The translations under genes were made by a program, and so were the position numbers. The notes under the pieces were generated by a model that saw only the letters and a list, made by a program, of their open reading frames with translations, was not told the DNA's origin and did no database searches. Shown here piece after piece: positions 54,201 through 61,663 of a DNA stretch of 64,000 nucleotides (position 1 is the first letter of the stretch; each line of letters begins with the position of its first letter). The stretch comes from an uncultured Prevotellaceae bacterium (lineage in GTDB: Bacteria > Bacteroidota > Bacteroidia > Bacteroidales > Bacteroidaceae), in NCBI GenBank assembly GCA_900314715.1, contig OMWI01000012.1:52993-116992 (forward strand). The letters are read 5' to 3'.

Positions 54201-54578
54201 TTATCCCATGAATTTCTCCCTAATCGAGTCCCACTGGCAGATAAGGTAGTTGATGCCCTCAATCCATGCTTCCATGAAACGTTCGTTTTTGAAGTACCGT
54301 TTCCTCACCTCCTGAGGCAGTCCGTGAAGGGCATTGCGGATGCCGACAAGTTCCGACCTTGCGGCGGAAAGACTTTTCAAGGCTTCCTCCTGTCCCTCGG
54401 TCATCAGCTGCTTGGGCTGGTGTCCAAGGACGGTGTTATGGACATACAGACTCTTGGGCATACCGCATTTGGCAGCATTGGCTACAATCTGTTTGTATTC
54501 TTCTTCCGTGAAGCGGACATCGATATGGTGTCCCTTGTTCTGCCTCTTTTCTGAGGTCTTTGTTTTTGTCTTAGTCAT
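54201..54578 (-). CDS. MobC-like relaxosome accessory protein (ribbon-helix-helix)
   Basis: A 125-residue basic protein. After a Lys/Thr-rich start, 'HHIDVRFTEEEYKQIVANAA' (about 18-37) is the beta strand plus helix of a ribbon-helix-helix DNA-binding domain, followed by 'CGMPKSLYVHNTVLG' and a helical C-terminus ('ARSELVGIRNALHGLPQEVR'). This is the normal plan and length for MobC/MobA accessory proteins that bind oriT and help the relaxase melt it. It immediately precedes the relaxase gene. Confidence 0.85.
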   Translation of the reverse strand: MTKTKTKTSEKRQNKGHHIDVRFTEEEYKQIVANAAKCGMPKSLYVHNTVLGHQPKQLMTEGQEEALKSLSAARSELVGIRNALHGLPQEVRKRYFKNERFMEAWIEGINYLICQWDSIREKFMG

Positions 54579-54794
54579 AATGTTCTCGATTATTCATAAT
54601 GGGGTTTATAAATGTATTACTATTGAAAGATTGAAGTAAAAGCCTTGGACAGCCCTGGTGCGAGCCTGCGAGCAGCGCAAGAGCCCAGTGGAAGGACAGT
54701 GCAGCGAAGCAAATCTGTCAGACATTGGGACTTCTTGTTTAGACCTCAGAAAAAATCACACTTCTTCGGGCTTGTCCGAGGCTTTGGCCTTCTT
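54579..54794 (-). other. Candidate oriT region upstream of the mobilization genes
   Basis: A 216-bp non-coding gap just before the MobC-relaxase pair, the usual place for oriT. It is AT-rich next to the mob genes, then contains a short GC-rich block with repeated GCGAGC motifs (near 54660-54675). No nic site can be assigned by eye. Confidence 0.3.
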
Positions 54795-55592
54795 TCAGTC
54801 ATCGCCACATTGATGGCAGTCGGTAGTGTCTGTTGTGTCCGCAGCTACAGCATTGGGAATTGGCGAGGCTGGTAGTGCGGTTGAGCCTTCATCAATATGG
54901 ATGCCCTCTTGATTGTTGGGCTTGGAAGGAGTGTTGCCTGACTTGGTATCATCAGAAGAGCTATATGGCTCATCGGCTTCTGGTGGCAGGTTGGCATAGT
55001 GTTCGTCAATTTCCTCCAAGTAATCCTCTGGCAGCTGTCCATCCTCTCCGTATGGAGATGGTTTATTCTCTTCCCTTTCATCGTCGTTGGCAGCAGCCAC
55101 AGATGGAACGGGATTATTGGAGGTAAGCGATTGAGGATGGCTGTTGCCATTATCATTAGAAGAGGTTGAGCTGGCATTACCTTGGACAGCCAGTTTTTGA
55201 GTGACTGGATTACGCTGATAATGCGGATTCCTGATGGGGGCATTCTGCCCGTTCACGAACCAGAAAGCCAGACAGTGGATGGTGTGGATGGTCGTGCGGT
55301 TGTTGGCGACGGATGTGAGAATCCCCACCTCATTGAAGAGGTCTATCATCTTCTGTGCTGTCTTACGGTCACAATGCCAAAGTTCGGCGAGCTCCACTTT
55401 TGATATGGCAAACTGCCCGATGTCAAGGTCAGCTGAGAAGTTTTTCTTCTCATAGTGGAATGGTTCTATTGCCGCCAAAGAGAGAAACGTGTCAAAGGCT
55501 TTCATGCGGTGGAAGCCTTGGTTGTCATCTTTGAGGAAATCAAGCTGCTCTCTGGTCAGCAGGATTCCGTACTTTACAACTTTGTGATTCAT
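54795..55592 (-). CDS. Mobile-element protein with winged-helix-like N-terminus and disordered acidic tail
   Basis: A 265-residue cytoplasmic protein. Residues 1-120 are globular: 'NHKVVKYGILLTREQLDFLK', 'KAFDTFLSLAAIEPFHYEKK' and 'ISKVELAELWHCDRKTAQKM', a helix-turn-helix-like stretch, then 'NEVGILTSVANNRTTIHTIH'. Residues about 140-265 are low-complexity, Ser/Asn/Pro/Glu-rich and acidic, ending in 'DTTDCHQCGDD'. The start at 55592 (MNHK) is preferred over the non-ATG codon at 55637. No named family was recognised; replication initiation or regulation of the element is possible. It sits between the candidate oriT and the excisionase-like gene. Confidence 0.7.
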   Translation of the reverse strand: MNHKVVKYGILLTREQLDFLKDDNQGFHRMKAFDTFLSLAAIEPFHYEKKNFSADLDIGQFAISKVELAELWHCDRKTAQKMIDLFNEVGILTSVANNRTTIHTIHCLAFWFVNGQNAPIRNPHYQRNPVTQKLAVQGNASSTSSNDNGNSHPQSLTSNNPVPSVAAANDDEREENKPSPYGEDGQLPEDYLEEIDEHYANLPPEADEPYSSSDDTKSGNTPSKPNNQEGIHIDEGSTALPASPIPNAVAADTTDTTDCHQCGDD

Positions 55593-55688
55593 TGCTTCTT
55601 TTGTTTGTGGTGAGGGCTGGCATTGGTCAGCCCCCACCGTTGTTAATAATGTGATTTGAACGTGAATTGAGTTGAACCTGAAAAAGGG

Positions 55689-56093
55689 TTACGTCGGAAC
55701 GGCATCAGCTTCGTTCTGCCAGTCATGCTTGTCAGGCTTACGTTTGTGCGAGGTAAGGATGGCTGCGTTCTCTTCGTCTGCTGTCAGCGGCACGACATTC
55801 CTGCGTGTGGTTTCCAGCCACTTGTCAAGCTCGTCCTGATACAGGATCCATCTTCTGCCAGGCTTGGTGGCAGGGATGGTACCATCCTCCAGCTTCATGT
55901 ACATGGTTCCCTTGGGGATGTGCGTGTACTCGATGGCCTCCTCCACAGTCATGGGCTTGTGACGGTTCTCCTTTACTGGTTTACTACTCTCTGCCTGCTG
56001 TCTTGACAGCATGGCTTTCATGCCCATCACCTCATCCCGAAGCTGGGCGACTACCTGCGGGAGGTCGTTGAATGTCAATTTTTCGTTTTCCAT
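55689..56093 (-). CDS. Excisionase-type helix-turn-helix protein
   Basis: A 134-residue DNA-binding protein: a helical N-terminal segment (about 8-35), then the MerR/excisionase fold 'MTVEEAIEYTHIPKGTMYMK' (about 48-67) and 'DGTIPATKPGRRWILYQDEL' with 'DKWLE', the classic HTH_17 layout (recognition helix, wing with 'GRRW'). It probably acts as excisionase or as regulator of the element. Its upstream region carries a ~73-bp sequence repeated upstream of the integrase, including a palindrome, suggesting common control. Confidence 0.85.
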   Translation of the reverse strand: MENEKLTFNDLPQVVAQLRDEVMGMKAMLSRQQAESSKPVKENRHKPMTVEEAIEYTHIPKGTMYMKLEDGTIPATKPGRRWILYQDELDKWLETTRRNVVPLTADEENAAILTSHKRKPDKHDWQNEADAVPT

Positions 56094-56120
56094 AAATTAT
56101 CACTATTTTGGTGAATCGGC

Positions 56121-56193
56121 TGCAAAGGAACTCAATGATGCCATGCTGATTCCGATTATTCACGATAATCCACGAATAATCAAATCAGTATGG
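56121..56193. repeat. Copy 1 of a ~73-bp promoter/operator repeat (upstream of the excisionase-like gene)
   Basis: Matches 58933-59004 at most positions in the same orientation. Both include TGCAAAG (minus-strand CTTTGCA, part of a TTNNTTTG -7-like box), ACTCAATGATG, ATGCTGATTCC and a palindrome: here GATTATTC (56154-56161) and GAATAATC (56174-56181). Confidence 0.75.
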
Positions 56194-56305
56194 AATAATT
56201 GGGAAAAATGTGGGCTGCGAGGGCAGATAGATAGAGGAAAAGGTTGAAACAGTGTGTGCTTCAAGACTTATATGGTACTCTCGAAAGAAGATTGCAAAAC
56301 AGATA

Positions 56306-56527
56306 ATGGGCGAAAACCGATGCGATGACATCAACTTTCGCCCACTATCGGGTTATTGTCATAAGAGGAAGGATGGGGTTAATGAATTTGAGTTTTTTCC
56401 AAAACGTGGAATTTATGCCAGTTTTGGAAAGGACTCAACCAACGGGGAATTGAAATCGTTATTAAGACCCATGCAACTTTGGCTTAAAAATCAGCGAAAA
56501 GGAGAAAATATTTTTGATTTTCGCTGA
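56306..56527 (+). CDS. Possible 73-residue small protein, opposite strand to the rest of the element
   Basis: An ATG-initiated frame (a GTG at 56252 would lengthen it by 18 residues) with a balanced composition: 'MGENRCDDINFRPLSGYCHK', 'FEFFPKRGIYASFGKDSTNG' and 'LKSLLRPMQLWLKNQRKGEN'. It would be the only plus-strand gene in the element, and its 3' end runs into a 15-bp perfect inverted repeat that could be its terminator. No family recognised; could be an antitoxin-size or antirestriction-like cargo, or a chance frame. Confidence 0.3.
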   Translation: MGENRCDDINFRPLSGYCHKRKDGVNEFEFFPKRGIYASFGKDSTNGELKSLLRPMQLWLKNQRKGENIFDFR

Positions 56528-56532
56528 TTTTT
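56486..56532. terminator. Strong bidirectional hairpin (15-bp perfect arms)
   Basis: AAAAATCAGCGAAAA (56486-56500) pairs perfectly with TTTTCGCTGATTTTT (56518-56532) around a 17-nt loop. The A/T flanks make it a terminator for transcripts from either side, including the 56544-57428 gene on the minus strand. Confidence 0.7.
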
Positions 56533-56543
56533 GAACAGAAAAT

Positions 56544-57428
56544 CTACTCGTAATGGAAGTGATAGTCACCTCTGTCAGGCTCGTCTATCATGATGCTGCC
56601 AGCATCGGGCTGGAACTTGAAGTTGCGGATGCTGTCAAGTTCTATGTCCTTCATCACATTGGGAAACATCCTTTTGATAAAGATGGCGCGTACTTCGCCC
56701 GTATAGTCTTTCTTGCTGCCCAACCTCTCGGCTATGTTCCAGACAAAGTGCCGTAGGTCAAGGGTGGTAAGGGTGGACTTCAGCCTGATGGGTACAGGTA
56801 TATGCTGCCAGTCATCGGCCCACATCCTGATTGCATCACAGAGCTTTTCCAACTCCCCATTGTCATAGATGTATGGTGACATGGTATGGGTCACATATTC
56901 CATAATGGCAGAGATGGTGTCCTGCCGTCTCTGTTTCTGTTCACGCTGAAACTCCTTGCAACGTAGGTCATACAGGTCAGACTGCTCCATACTCATCTCC
57001 GTCGTTTCGGAAGCCTCTATGGTTGGTTCTTGCAGTTCCTCTAATAAGGGTTCTTGTGGAACTTCACTTTGATGTGGCACTTCTGCCATACATCCTTGGA
57101 CATGTTCAATGCTCACATCGCCCGTTGAATCTTCTGGTATCTCTCCCGATTTTTGGTCGGTCAGAAGCATGGTTTCTTTCCTTTGCCCGTTCTGCAATTT
57201 AAGTGGCATATCAGCCAACATGGACTGGAACAGATAATAGACTGTCCCCAACAATCCGCTGGAGATTATAAAGGTTACGAACTTGGCAAAGTTGTCTTGC
57301 CCGAAATCATTGCCTACCTTCAATGAAACGAAGAGGGAGATAGTGAGGATGACCAAGCCAGGGCATCCCCACAACAGGCAGTAGTCTCTCACCGCCATGT
57401 TTTCAGTCTTACATTTTACACTACTCAT
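56544..57428 (-). CDS. Membrane protein of the mobilizable element, unknown function
   Basis: A 294-residue protein with two N-terminal transmembrane helices ('CLLWGCPGLVILTISLFVSL', about 17-36; 'FAKFVTFIISSGLLGTVYYL', about 47-66). An acidic, low-complexity linker (about 85-150, Glu/Pro/Ser-rich) follows, then a globular C-terminal domain (about 155-294) with 'MWADDWQHIPVPIRLKSTLT' and 'LRHFVWNIAERLG'. The cytosolic part resembles uncharacterised proteins of Bacteroides mobile islands, but I cannot name the family. A TAACTTTG promoter box lies about 83 bp upstream. An alternative start at residue 11 (57398) is possible. Confidence 0.65.
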   Translation of the reverse strand: MSSVKCKTENMAVRDYCLLWGCPGLVILTISLFVSLKVGNDFGQDNFAKFVTFIISSGLLGTVYYLFQSMLADMPLKLQNGQRKETMLLTDQKSGEIPEDSTGDVSIEHVQGCMAEVPHQSEVPQEPLLEELQEPTIEASETTEMSMEQSDLYDLRCKEFQREQKQRRQDTISAIMEYVTHTMSPYIYDNGELEKLCDAIRMWADDWQHIPVPIRLKSTLTTLDLRHFVWNIAERLGSKKDYTGEVRAIFIKRMFPNVMKDIELDSIRNFKFQPDAGSIMIDEPDRGDYHFHYE

Positions 57429-57735
57429 TTATTGTTCCTTTCTAATTTATTGATTCGTACTTGATGGAATCGTCAGTATCTGCCAGCACTCGGCTGAGCG
57501 ATTTCCGATGCAAAGTTACTCCGATTATTCCCGGCAGCTCAATTTCTTCTCAAAAATCCACTCCGTTTTTACATTAGTTTAGAAATTGGTCCTATCGAGT
57601 ATGATTTTAGAACCAATAATCATACTATAAAGTGTTGAAGGATAATGACGAAAGGGAAAGAAAAAGGGAGAAGCAACGCCCCTCCCCACAGATGACACAT
57701 ATATTATAGGTGTCTGATAGAACAGAAGTGGGTCA
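57429..57735. other. 307-bp gap holding the promoter of the membrane-protein gene
   Basis: Contains the minus-strand promoter box at 57511-57518 with a nearby CCGATTATTC shared with the repeat copies, then a purine-rich stretch with loose GGGAG/CTCCC pairing downstream of the integrase gene's neighbour. No gene or clear terminator was seen. Confidence 0.5.
57511..57518 (-). promoter_or_regulatory. -7 promoter element of the membrane-protein gene
   Basis: The minus strand reads TAACTTTG, an exact TAnnTTTG match. The adjoining CCGATTATTC resembles half of the palindrome in repeat copies 1 and 2, hinting at shared regulation. Confidence 0.6.
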
Positions 57736-58881
57736 TTATTGCCCCACGACCTTTAGTTGCACCGTCTTCACTGGTCTAAGGGTGATACGGTTTACCGATT
57801 CTCGCTTGCTCTCGTCAGCCATGTTTGCATAGATCTGCGTGGTTGAGACGTTCTTGTGTCCCAACATGTGCTGGACGGTATAGACGCTCGTACCAGCATC
57901 CACCTGTAAAGAACCGAATGTATGGCGGCTACAATGAAATGAGATCTTCTTGGTGATGCCAGCGGCTTTCAGCCAATTCTTCAAGGGTGTCTGGGTGAGT
58001 TTGTCCGTGAAGCCTACAAAAACTTGCCCTGTTCCTCTCTCGCCAATCAACTCCAGAGCCTCGTCGCTGATGGGGTTATTCACCAGTTCTTTTGTCTTCT
58101 GCATTCGCAAGGTTACGTACATTCCTCCATCACCGTAAGGCTGTATGTTCTCCCATGTGAGTTGCTTGATGTCACTCTTTCGTAGTCCTGTCAGACAGGC
58201 AAAGAGAAATGCTTTCTTCAACACAGGAAAATCGCATGGGGTGTTAGCTAGCTTGACAAGTTCATCTTTTGACAAGTGTTCCTTTTCCGTTGGGATGGTA
58301 TCAATACGCTCCAAAAAGCCGTTTGGATTCTCCATTATCTTGTGTTCCCTGTAGGCGGTATGTAGCACGGCACGGAAAGTTGACCAGTAGCCAGCAATAG
58401 AGTTGATATGCAGTTTGTGCTTCGTGTGGATGGTCTGCGGAGCGGTCATCAGATACTCACGGAACCTGTTGCAGAAGTCAACGTTGATTTCGTCGAAACG
58501 GCACTTGCCCTTCGTGAACTTCTCGAAGTGCTTATAGACGTGCTGCCACTTGCAGTTCTTCTTGTCCGCCTTCTGCTTGAAGTAAGCAAGGAAGTCGCCT
58601 TTCATCTTCTCCTTGTCAAAGAAATCATACCTCTCATTGACTATGGACTCATAGCGACGGCAACGAAGGGCTTCTGCCTTTTCACGCATACGGTCATTGT
58701 AGTCTTTCTCCCGTTGTGTCCTCGGCTTTGCATAGATGTAGATGCCGAGGGATTCATGGCGCATAACCTTCATAGTGGACTCGTCCCGATAGCCAGGGTA
58801 GTAGTCGAGATAGAAGGAAAGCTGTTCTCCGCCTTTGATTTTCCGTGTGCGGAGGGTCACGGTCTTGCAGATGTTACTCAT
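57736..58881 (-). CDS. Tyrosine site-specific recombinase (integrase)
   Basis: Integrates and excises the element. The catalytic residues are visible: Arg in 'ACLTGLRKSDIKQLTWENI' (about 234), His-x-x-Arg in 'FHCSRHTFGSLQVDAG' (about 319), and the final His and Tyr in 'MLGHKNVSTTQIYANMAD' (about 342-352). The N-terminal half has an arm-binding region ('KTVTLRTRKIKGGEQLSFYL') and a SAM-like core-binding domain. The start at 58881 ('MSNICKTVTL') gives 381 residues and leaves an AT-rich leader; 58911 is also possible. A start at 58947 would overlap the promoter-like box in repeat copy 2 and is rejected. Upstream repeat copy 2 probably controls it together with the excisionase-like gene. Confidence 0.93.
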   Translation of the reverse strand: MSNICKTVTLRTRKIKGGEQLSFYLDYYPGYRDESTMKVMRHESLGIYIYAKPRTQREKDYNDRMREKAEALRCRRYESIVNERYDFFDKEKMKGDFLAYFKQKADKKNCKWQHVYKHFEKFTKGKCRFDEINVDFCNRFREYLMTAPQTIHTKHKLHINSIAGYWSTFRAVLHTAYREHKIMENPNGFLERIDTIPTEKEHLSKDELVKLANTPCDFPVLKKAFLFACLTGLRKSDIKQLTWENIQPYGDGGMYVTLRMQKTKELVNNPISDEALELIGERGTGQVFVGFTDKLTQTPLKNWLKAAGITKKISFHCSRHTFGSLQVDAGTSVYTVQHMLGHKNVSTTQIYANMADESKRESVNRITLRPVKTVQLKVVGQ

Positions 58882-58932
58882 AATGGTATTCTTATTATTG
58901 TTGATAATCATGGTGGAGCGTTTCTCCACGGG

Positions 58933-59004
58933 TGCAAAGAAACTCAATGATGCGATGCTGATTCCAATTATTCACGATAATCACTGAATAATCTGTCAGC
59001 ATGG
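58933..59004. repeat. Copy 2 of the ~73-bp promoter/operator repeat (upstream of the integrase)
   Basis: Same orientation as copy 1 (56121-56193), differing at scattered bases. The palindrome here is ATTATTCA (58967-58974) and TGAATAAT (58985-58992): the arm differs in sequence from copy 1 but symmetry is kept. A TTTCTTTG -7-like box is read on the minus strand. Confidence 0.75.
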
Positions 59005-59010
59005 TAGAAA

Positions 59011-59973
59011 TTAGAATCCAACAGCCATCATTCCACACGTTTTACGTTCCTCCATCACTCTCTCCACATCGGAACGGAGCAGAAGATTCAACCGTCCGAC
59101 CTTTGTCTTCTCGATGTGCTTTACCTTGACGATATGACAGATATTGGCCTTGGTGAGTCCGTAGAGTTGTTGCACTTGCTCGACGGTATAATAGTTCTCG
59201 TCCTCCAACAAGTCCGTTCGGCGGAGTTCGTCAAAGTGGCTTTGCGAGTAGTAGGTGTGTCCGTACTCACGTTTGCTGGGTATCTTATGGCGATGGGCAT
59301 AGGATCGGACTGCCGTAAGGTTGATGCCATAACGGTCTGCTACCTCTTGGGGTGTCAGCCAATCAACAATGGCATCAAGGTCTATGGTAGTTCCAAACAC
59401 GGCATCAATGTGTTTCTTGCTGTAGTAGTTGCGTCCTGCGATACGGCACATCGGAATCTGATGACGCTTGGCAGATGCATAAAGCCACGACTGTTTGACC
59501 TTGTAGATATGCATCACTTCCTCGCCAGAGTAGTATTCAAGGACTTCATCAGCTGTGTGTTCGGCCTTTGCCTCTTTCATGGAAAAAGTCTTTAATTTCT
59601 TGCCAATAAAGGGCTTCGGTTTCGAACAAGGGAGAACACGATTATAAGGATTCGCCTCAAACATCCTTTCGATGTCACTTCTGCGTATAAGAGCCATCCT
59701 GCTGCTCAGACGAGAAGCTGGGAGTTTGCCTTGCTCAACGAGTTTATAGACATACTGACGGGTGCAGCCCAATAGGATGGCCACTTTAGAAAAGGTCAGG
59801 TACTCTTGCTGCTGGAGTTCCATTATTGGTTCCACAGCCCGAAGGAAATCACGCTGCCTTTTCTTCTTGGTCTCTTTTGCTGCCGTAGCACATTCCTCGG
59901 AGCAATACTTCTGCATTCCGCTGTTCGTAGCGAACATCTTGCCGCAATGGGCACATTTTCTGGTCTTTGTCAT
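59011..59973 (-). CDS. Zn-ribbon protein with four tandem excisionase-type HTH domains
   Basis: A 320-residue regulator. The N-terminus has a four-Cys zinc knuckle (Cys 7, 10, 24 and 28: 'KCAHCGKMF' and 'KYCSEECA'). Then four HTH_17-like units follow in a row: 'YLTFSKVAILLGCTRQYVYK' (about 58), 'YYSGEEVMHIYKVKQSWLYA' (about 147), 'WLTPQEVADRYGINLTAVRS' (about 205) and 'YYTVEQVQQLYGLTKANICH' (about 263). Each is followed by a wing and a short 'R/K..D/H...' helix. Such a protein could bridge several half-sites, as in recombination directionality control or transcriptional silencing of the element. It lies 64 bp upstream of the repeat that precedes the integrase and may be co-transcribed with it. 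A long leader precedes it. Confidence 0.85.
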   Translation of the reverse strand: MTKTRKCAHCGKMFATNSGMQKYCSEECATAAKETKKKRQRDFLRAVEPIMELQQQEYLTFSKVAILLGCTRQYVYKLVEQGKLPASRLSSRMALIRRSDIERMFEANPYNRVLPCSKPKPFIGKKLKTFSMKEAKAEHTADEVLEYYSGEEVMHIYKVKQSWLYASAKRHQIPMCRIAGRNYYSKKHIDAVFGTTIDLDAIVDWLTPQEVADRYGINLTAVRSYAHRHKIPSKREYGHTYYSQSHFDELRRTDLLEDENYYTVEQVQQLYGLTKANICHIVKVKHIEKTKVGRLNLLLRSDVERVMEERKTCGMMAVGF

Positions 59974-59984
59974 GCTTGCAATTA

Positions 59985-60074
59985 TTATGGGTTGAATAAT
60001 ATTCTTCCTCCTCCTTGCAAGGCATAGTTCAAGCGAGCTTGACTCTGCTCTTGCTTCGTTCGTCGGTTCAACAT
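59985..60074 (-). CDS. Possible 29-residue leader peptide
   Basis: An ATG frame ending 11 bp before the four-HTH gene: 'MLNRRTKQEQSQARLNYALQ' then 'GGGRILFNP'. It lies in a ~290-nt stretch downstream of a promoter box at 60273-60280 and overlaps a 14-bp palindrome (TCAAGC-GA-GCTTGA, 60029-60042). It could be translated as a regulatory leader, or the whole stretch could act as an RNA leader. A longer TTG-initiated version to 60212 is less likely. Confidence 0.3.
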   Translation of the reverse strand: MLNRRTKQEQSQARLNYALQGGGRILFNP

Positions 60075-60272
60075 TTCTTTTGTTGTACCTCTCCGCAAGT
60101 CATCACAGGTAAACCTTCGACATCCCTTGTCGCCTTTCGTCACGATGTTCCGTTTCTCAAAATCGGAGCAGGAACCTGTAAATTCTCGTAACCTGTCAGA
60201 AACCCTTGTCAACTCCGTTCACGATGTGGCAAAAATAAAGCCCCGTAAATTCCCTGCGGTAGAAATACGTTG

Positions 60273-60280
60273 CAAATTTA
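60273..60280 (-). promoter_or_regulatory. -7 promoter element upstream of the four-HTH gene
   Basis: The minus strand reads TAAATTTG, an exact TAnnTTTG match. It implies a leader of roughly 290 nt before the ATG at 59973. The remaining 60281-60423 stretch holds no recognised feature other than the uncertain element end. Confidence 0.5.
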
Positions 60281-60423
60281 TAGGGAATTTCCGAAGCTAC
60301 CAAAAACAGCTTCTGAAGTGTTAAAATCTGAAAGTATCTGTATTCCAGTGGTTTAAGTTTGGTTAGTTTTTGTTATTCATGGTAGTTTAGGTATCTCTAA
60401 ATACAACAGAGATCATCCGTGAC

Positions 60424-61569
60424 ATGATGGATGAGATACACTGGAATGCTCAACTTGTCACCATTATGGGAGCTAAAGGTGTGGGCAAATCTACACTCAT
60501 CAAGCAGTATCTAAAGCATAATTATAGACTCGGTGACCGCCGCATACTCTATTGTTCGGCTGATACTGTAGATTTTTCTATGCGAACACTTGTGGGGTTG
60601 GCTGAGGAATTTTCTATTCGTGGTGGCGAACTGTTGGCAATTGATGAAATTCACAAGTACAAGTCTGGTACAACTGATTGGAGTCGTGAAATAAAAGAGA
60701 TTCACGAATTGTACCCCGACTTAAAACTGATCGTCAGTGGGTCTTCCCTTCTGCGACTAAAGGAAGGAGATGCTGACCTGTCTCGTCGCGCTGTCAAATA
60801 CACGATGCCAGGACTTTCATTCCGCGAATCACTTCGTTTCTATCATGGTTTGGAATTCAAGCGATGGGCATTGGAGGACATACTGGCTCATCCATACGAT
60901 TTATGGCAAGAAGTTTCTTCGAAGTGCAAACCTGTTGTCCTTTTTAAGGAGTATTTGGAGAAAGGATACTATCCTTTCTTATTGGAGGGGGAAGGTGAAT
61001 ATTACACTAAGATTGAACAAGTGGTGAACTACATTATAGAAGCAGAGTTGCCCCAGATTTGTAAGGTCGATGTGGCTAATGTCAGGAAATTGCAGGCTCT
61101 CATTGCTCTTATCTGTAGTGAAGTTCCATTTGAACTAAATGCTAATAAGATAGCAGCTGCTATTGAAATTGGGCGTGACACAGTAGTGGAGTATTTGAAG
61201 TATCTTGGTGATGCAAAAGTTCTCAATCTGCTATATTCCGACAAGAAAAAGATTGGCAAACTTTCCAAACCAGACAAGGTCTATTTGGAAAATCCCAATA
61301 TTCTTTACGCGTTGACACCCACAAAGGCAGAAATCGGGACACTACGTGAAACCTTTGCGATATGTAGCCTTTCAGAAAGCCATACTGTCGAATATGGCAA
61401 GGCACAAGGCGATTTCAAAGTTGATAGAATATACACTTTTGAGATAGGAGGACGCAGTAAGGGCTTTTCACAGATTGCTGGTGTGGAGAATTCCTACATC
61501 TTTGCCGATGACTGGGACATGCCTGATGGGGCAAAATTACCACTTTGGATGCTTGGATTCTTATATTGA
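60424..61569 (+). CDS. AAA-type ATPase with C-terminal DUF4143, lacking its usual N-terminus
   Basis: A 381-residue P-loop protein of the AAA_14/DUF4143 class, common in Bacteroidota accessory regions and of uncertain role. Walker A is 'MGAKGVGKSTLIKQY' (residues 15-29) and Walker B 'GELLAIDEIHKY' (about 68-79); 'LIVSGSSLLR' matches the sensor strand. Residues about 200-381 are the DUF4143 part ('EKGYYPFLLEGEGEYYTKIE', 'VYLENPNILYAL', 'GTLRETFAICSL'). The ATG is preceded, in frame, by codons for 'SLNTTEIIRD' and then a stop at 60388. As I recall, relatives have about 20-25 residues before this point, of which 'RDMMDEIHW' is a typical end, so the 5' end seems to have been lost, perhaps at the mobile-element junction. 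Confidence 0.85.
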   Translation: MMDEIHWNAQLVTIMGAKGVGKSTLIKQYLKHNYRLGDRRILYCSADTVDFSMRTLVGLAEEFSIRGGELLAIDEIHKYKSGTTDWSREIKEIHELYPDLKLIVSGSSLLRLKEGDADLSRRAVKYTMPGLSFRESLRFYHGLEFKRWALEDILAHPYDLWQEVSSKCKPVVLFKEYLEKGYYPFLLEGEGEYYTKIEQVVNYIIEAELPQICKVDVANVRKLQALIALICSEVPFELNANKIAAAIEIGRDTVVEYLKYLGDAKVLNLLYSDKKKIGKLSKPDKVYLENPNILYALTPTKAEIGTLRETFAICSLSESHTVEYGKAQGDFKVDRIYTFEIGGRSKGFSQIAGVENSYIFADDWDMPDGAKLPLWMLGFLY

Positions 61570-61663
61570 AGCAGGAGTGTGCGTCATTAATTCTAAATTA
61601 ACTCACGCATAATAATTTGTGTGAATCAATATGTATTTGCCTGATAATATCGGGGGCAGGTAC

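Larger units (their letters stand above)
56094..56543. other. 450-bp gap between the excisionase-like gene and the membrane-protein gene
   Basis: Holds repeat copy 1, a possible small plus-strand frame (56306-56527) and a strong hairpin (56486-56532), each listed separately. Nothing else was recognised. Confidence 0.6.
52380..60345. mobile_element. Mobilizable integrative element (boundaries approximate)
   Basis: About 8 kb, all genes on the minus strand: membrane coiled-coil protein, relaxase, MobC-like protein, HTH replication/partition-like protein, excisionase-type HTH, membrane protein, tyrosine integrase, and a Zn-ribbon/four-HTH protein. It has mobilization but no mating-pore genes, so it would need a helper conjugative element. 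The ends are not proven: the left lies between 52305 and 52380, the right between about 60280 and 60420. Neither flank shows a tRNA gene or a convincing direct repeat by eye. Confidence 0.75.

Noticed and set aside
58882-58947. Longer start for the integrase
   Set aside because: The first codons would overlap the promoter-like box of repeat copy 2, and the family-like start is MSNICKTVTL.
59985-60212. 75-codon frame with TTG start upstream of the four-HTH gene
   Set aside because: A non-ATG start and lack of motifs make the full version doubtful; only the ATG-initiated last 29 codons are kept, at low confidence.
52327-60345. TGTATTC present near both edges of the mobile element (52327-52333 and 60339-60345) as attachment core
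   Set aside because: A 7-bp match in two ~100-bp AT-rich stretches is expected by chance, and the flanks do not rejoin into a sensible gene. Element ends left open.
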